Below, piece by piece: positions 61,719-64,000 of a stretch of DNA of 64,000 bases. The position numbers and the translations under genes are program-made. Source of the stretch: JALHOQ01 sp964628445 (GTDB lineage: Bacteria > Bdellovibrionota > Bdellovibrionia > Bdellovibrionales > UBA1609); NCBI GenBank assembly GCA_964628445.1, contig CAZVOP010000009.1, forward strand, positions 4,424-68,423, written 5' to 3'. The notes beneath the pieces were generated by a model. That model was given only the letters and a program-made list of their open reading frames with translations, made no database searches and was not told the origin of the DNA. Each line of letters opens with the position of its first letter. Positions within the stretch are counted from its first letter, which is position 1.

Positions 61719-63065
61719 ATGACATGGCTTGGTACACCGGAATTTAAAGTGGGCGTTCTTGTCGTCCTGGTGAGTGGTCTCATCGGCGGGATGGCGTTGA
61801 AAGTCGCCGAAGGCCCGGCTTTGTTCTCGGGCTCTAAAAATTATTATTTTCGCGCGGACTCGGCCGGCGGCTTGGTGAACAACAGCGCGGTCAGAATGGC
61901 CGGCATCAAAGTCGGCGTTATCGATAAGATCAGCCTCGAAGATGGACGTGCGAAGATCCGCATCGCGCTTGACGGCGACACCCGGCTGACTGAAGGCGCG
62001 CGGGTCGAGTTGAAATCCGACGGCATATTGGGCGACAAACACGTCGAACTAGTGCCGGGCAAGCTGAATGAGCCGGATTTAAAAAACGGCAGCGAGATTT
62101 TGATGAGCGGCGGCAAAGGCGGCATGGACGACGTCATGGGTGAGGTGAACCGCGTCGCGAAGAATCTCAACGAACTGCTCGACACTTTGAACAAGGCGAC
62201 CAATCAAGGGGACACGTCGACCGCGATAGGACGTATCGTCAAGCACATCGAAGATTTGACCTCCGACTTAAGTGAAATCACCGCGGAGAACAAAGACAAA
62301 ATCAACGACATCGTCGAGCGCGTGCGTAACCTTTCCAAAAACATAGATACGTATATCAATGAGGAAAGTTTAGCGCGGGTTGATCGCTCTCTTCGTAACA
62401 TCGAAGAGATCACCGCGAAGGTGAATAAGGGCGAAGGCACGCTGGGGCGCTTGATCAACGACGAAACCACGATCGAAGAAATCAATTCGGCGGTCAGCAA
62501 CGTCAACAAATTCTTAGGCGGGGCCGAGAAGCTTGAAACCAGCATCGACTTTCACACCGAATTCATGACGGCGAGTTCGCAATCGAAATCCTTCCTTGGT
62601 TTGAAAATCCAGCCCGGCCTCGACCGTTATTACGAAATCCAAGCGATTGACGACCCCGAAGGCGTTAAGCGCTCGACGATTTCAACGACCAGCACCAACG
62701 GCGGCCCTAATCAGACTTTCGAAGAAACTACGGTTTACCGCAACAAGCTGAAGATCACCGCGATCTTCGCGAAGAATTTTTGGGACCTGACCATCAAGGG
62801 CGGCTTGATCGAAAATTTCGGCGGCGTAGGGGTGGACTACTACTTTTTCAACCGTGCCTTGCGCTTCTCGGCTGAGTTTTTCGAATTCCAAGATCTCCAG
62901 GTCCGCGCCTTCGTGCGCTACAACCTGTTTAAAGGTGCATATCTTACGGCGGGTGGCGAAAACCTGGCGAATCAGGGAACCGAGCAGCCTTCCGCGTTTA
63001 TCGGGGCGGGCTTATTCATCACCAATGATGACTTGAAGCTTCTTGCCTCCAAGTTTTCTTTCTAA
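61719..63065 (+). CDS. mlaD: MlaD-type MCE protein with apparent C-terminal outer-membrane barrel
   Basis: The 448-residue protein is far longer than E. coli MlaD (183). An N-terminal helix (about 10-28) and one MCE domain (about 40-115, with SAGGLVNNSAVRMAGIKVGVI and DGILGDKHVELVPG) are followed by a coiled-coil region (about 140-270). Residues from about 272 to the end are a series of amphipathic beta-strands (LKITAIFAKNFWDLTIKGG, VDYYFFNRALRFSAEFFEF, LQVRAFVRYNLFKGAYLTAGG) ending in KFSF with terminal Phe. This is the layout of MCE-barrel fusions reported for the Mla system of diderm Firmicutes such as Veillonella. It would bridge both membranes without MlaA or MlaC. Confidence 0.85.
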   Translation: MTWLGTPEFKVGVLVVLVSGLIGGMALKVAEGPALFSGSKNYYFRADSAGGLVNNSAVRMAGIKVGVIDKISLEDGRAKIRIALDGDTRLTEGARVELKSDGILGDKHVELVPGKLNEPDLKNGSEILMSGGKGGMDDVMGEVNRVAKNLNELLDTLNKATNQGDTSTAIGRIVKHIEDLTSDLSEITAENKDKINDIVERVRNLSKNIDTYINEESLARVDRSLRNIEEITAKVNKGEGTLGRLINDETTIEEINSAVSNVNKFLGGAEKLETSIDFHTEFMTASSQSKSFLGLKIQPGLDRYYEIQAIDDPEGVKRSTISTTSTNGGPNQTFEETTVYRNKLKITAIFAKNFWDLTIKGGLIENFGGVGVDYYFFNRALRFSAEFFEFQDLQVRAFVRYNLFKGAYLTAGGENLANQGTEQPSAFIGAGLFITNDDLKLLASKFSF

Positions 63066-63097
63066 CGGGGCCTTGGCCGTGTTAGATCCTTTTCATC

Positions 63098-64000
63098 ATG
63101 TCTAAATTCAAAAATATCTTAGTTAGCGTTTCCGATAAAGCGGGATTGGTCGATTTTTTGCGTCCGATTTTCAATGAGGGCGCGCGAATAGTCAGCACGG
63201 GCGGAACGGCGAAAACCTTGCGCGATGCAGGAATCCGCGTCATCGACGTCAGTGAACAGACTGGATTCCCCGAATGCATGGACGGCCGTGTGAAGACCTT
63301 GCATCCACGCGTCCATATGCCTTTGCTCGCGCGCAATGGTTTCGAAGAAGACGATGAGCTTTTGAAAAAAGAAAACCTCGAGCCGTTCGATTTGGTGATC
63401 GTGAATCTCTATCCCTTTGAGCAAGCTTTGGCCACCAAGGCGGCGCAAGGAGAGCTGATCGAGAACATCGATATCGGCGGGCCGAGTTTACTTCGTGGCG
63501 CTTCAAAAAACTTCGAACGCATTACCGTCGTTGTCGATCCTGAAGATTACAAAGATTTGGCGAGTGGCTCATCCACACTGGCTCAGCGCCAGCGCCTGGC
63601 CGCGAAGGCTTTCGCGCACGTCAGCTCGTACGATGCCATGATTTCGCAGACCTTGGCGCCCGGCGAATTGTTTAATCAATTTGGTTTAGGCGGGACTAAG
63701 CAGCAAAGCCTGCGTTATGGCGAGAACCCGCATCAAAAGGCCGTTTGGTATAAACGCCGCGGAGCTCAGACCGGTTGGCATGATGCGAAGATCATTCAGG
63801 GCAAAGAACTCTCGTATAATAATTTACTCGATCTTGAATCGGCGCTGGGCCTATTGCGCGAGTTCGATCAGCCGTCGGCCGTCGCCGTGAAACACAACAA
63901 TCCATGCGCGGCCTCCAGCGATGAACAACTCGACCAAGCCGTCGAGAAATGTTTAAAGTCCGACCCGATCTCGGTGTTCGGAGGAATCATCGCGCTCAAT
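63098..64000 (+). CDS. purH: PurH, AICAR transformylase/IMP cyclohydrolase (3' end outside window)
   Basis: PurH catalyses the last two steps of IMP synthesis. From the ATG at 63098 the frame is open for 301 codons to the window edge. The IMP cyclohydrolase domain is complete: KNILVSVSDKAGLVDF, STGGTAKTLRDAGI, GFPECMDGRVKTLHP and NLYPFEQ, then ENIDIGGPSLLRGASKN. The transformylase domain has begun (LRYGENPHQKAVWY, KELSYNNLLDLESAL, VAVKHNNPCAAS). The ATG has no strong ribosome site. About 220 residues of the usual 520 lie beyond the window. Confidence 0.95.
   Translation, partial: MSKFKNILVSVSDKAGLVDFLRPIFNEGARIVSTGGTAKTLRDAGIRVIDVSEQTGFPECMDGRVKTLHPRVHMPLLARNGFEEDDELLKKENLEPFDLVIVNLYPFEQALATKAAQGELIENIDIGGPSLLRGASKNFERITVVVDPEDYKDLASGSSTLAQRQRLAAKAFAHVSSYDAMISQTLAPGELFNQFGLGGTKQQSLRYGENPHQKAVWYKRRGAQTGWHDAKIIQGKELSYNNLLDLESALGLLREFDQPSAVAVKHNNPCAASSDEQLDQAVEKCLKSDPISVFGGIIALN

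Overview
The window is a compact, gene-dense stretch (mid-50s % GC by eye) from a Gram-negative bacterium. It most resembles Bdellovibrionota (Bdellovibrio-like). That placement is inferred from the layout of the division/cell-wall cluster, many orphan lipoproteins and outer-membrane barrels, an HNH gene of a type often multicopy in that group, RAYT-type transposases, a PEGA-tailed Ser/Thr kinase and dense short-overlap operons. No rRNA, tRNA or CRISPR was seen. A run of ten Ns at 25415-25424 shows this is draft or metagenome assembly sequence.

Layout. 1-9171 (minus): a four-gene envelope operon led by a very large lipoprotein with a metzincin zinc-protease site, then a 1161-residue helical lipoprotein, an outer-membrane barrel and a further lipoprotein cut by the window edge. 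9172-9445: intergenic region with nested, partly mutually exclusive RNA hairpins just before ftsW. 9446-23709 (plus): division/murein cluster ftsW-murG-murC-murB, a TamA-like/TamB-like pair, a minus-strand HNH gene, then ftsQ-ftsA-ftsZ and an lpxH-like gene whose GTG start lies in the loop of a terminator-like hairpin. 23711-25290 (minus): two coupled Cys-rich secreted paralogues. 25327-26012: a membrane-anchored protein broken by the assembly gap. 26013-31068 (minus): M3 oligopeptidase, nadK, recN and a HAMP-like membrane protein. 31114-33876: two small lipoproteins facing away from an AMIN-like protein and a barrel. 34042-39391: a RAYT transposase, long-chain acyl-CoA synthetase, Ser/Thr kinase and coaE. 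39374-46031: outer-membrane region with three paralogous FadL/PorV-like barrels and two lipoproteins, interrupted by a second RAYT bracketed by two 49-bp palindromes. 46058-51708: AddB-like/AddA double-strand-break repair pair. 51664-55715 (mostly minus): lipoprotein, alpha/beta hydrolase, small barrel and nadB. 55841-58995: a translationally coupled histidine-kinase-like protein and a degenerate REC-GGDEF protein. 59001-63065: alr followed by an Mla lipid transporter (permease, ATPase and an MCE protein that appears to carry its own C-terminal outer-membrane barrel). 63098-end: purH, partial.

Taken together the window is about building and maintaining the envelope: murein precursors and septation (mur, fts, alr), LPS (lpxH), outer-membrane assembly and lipid transport (TamAB, Mla), and many outer-membrane or lipoprotein products, with housekeeping cofactor and repair genes between. 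The observations I would follow first are the MCE-barrel fusion, the palindrome-bracketed RAYT element that sits 2 nt from stop codons, the candidate RNA switch before ftsW, the metzincin lipoprotein operon, and the kinase/REC-GADEF pair.
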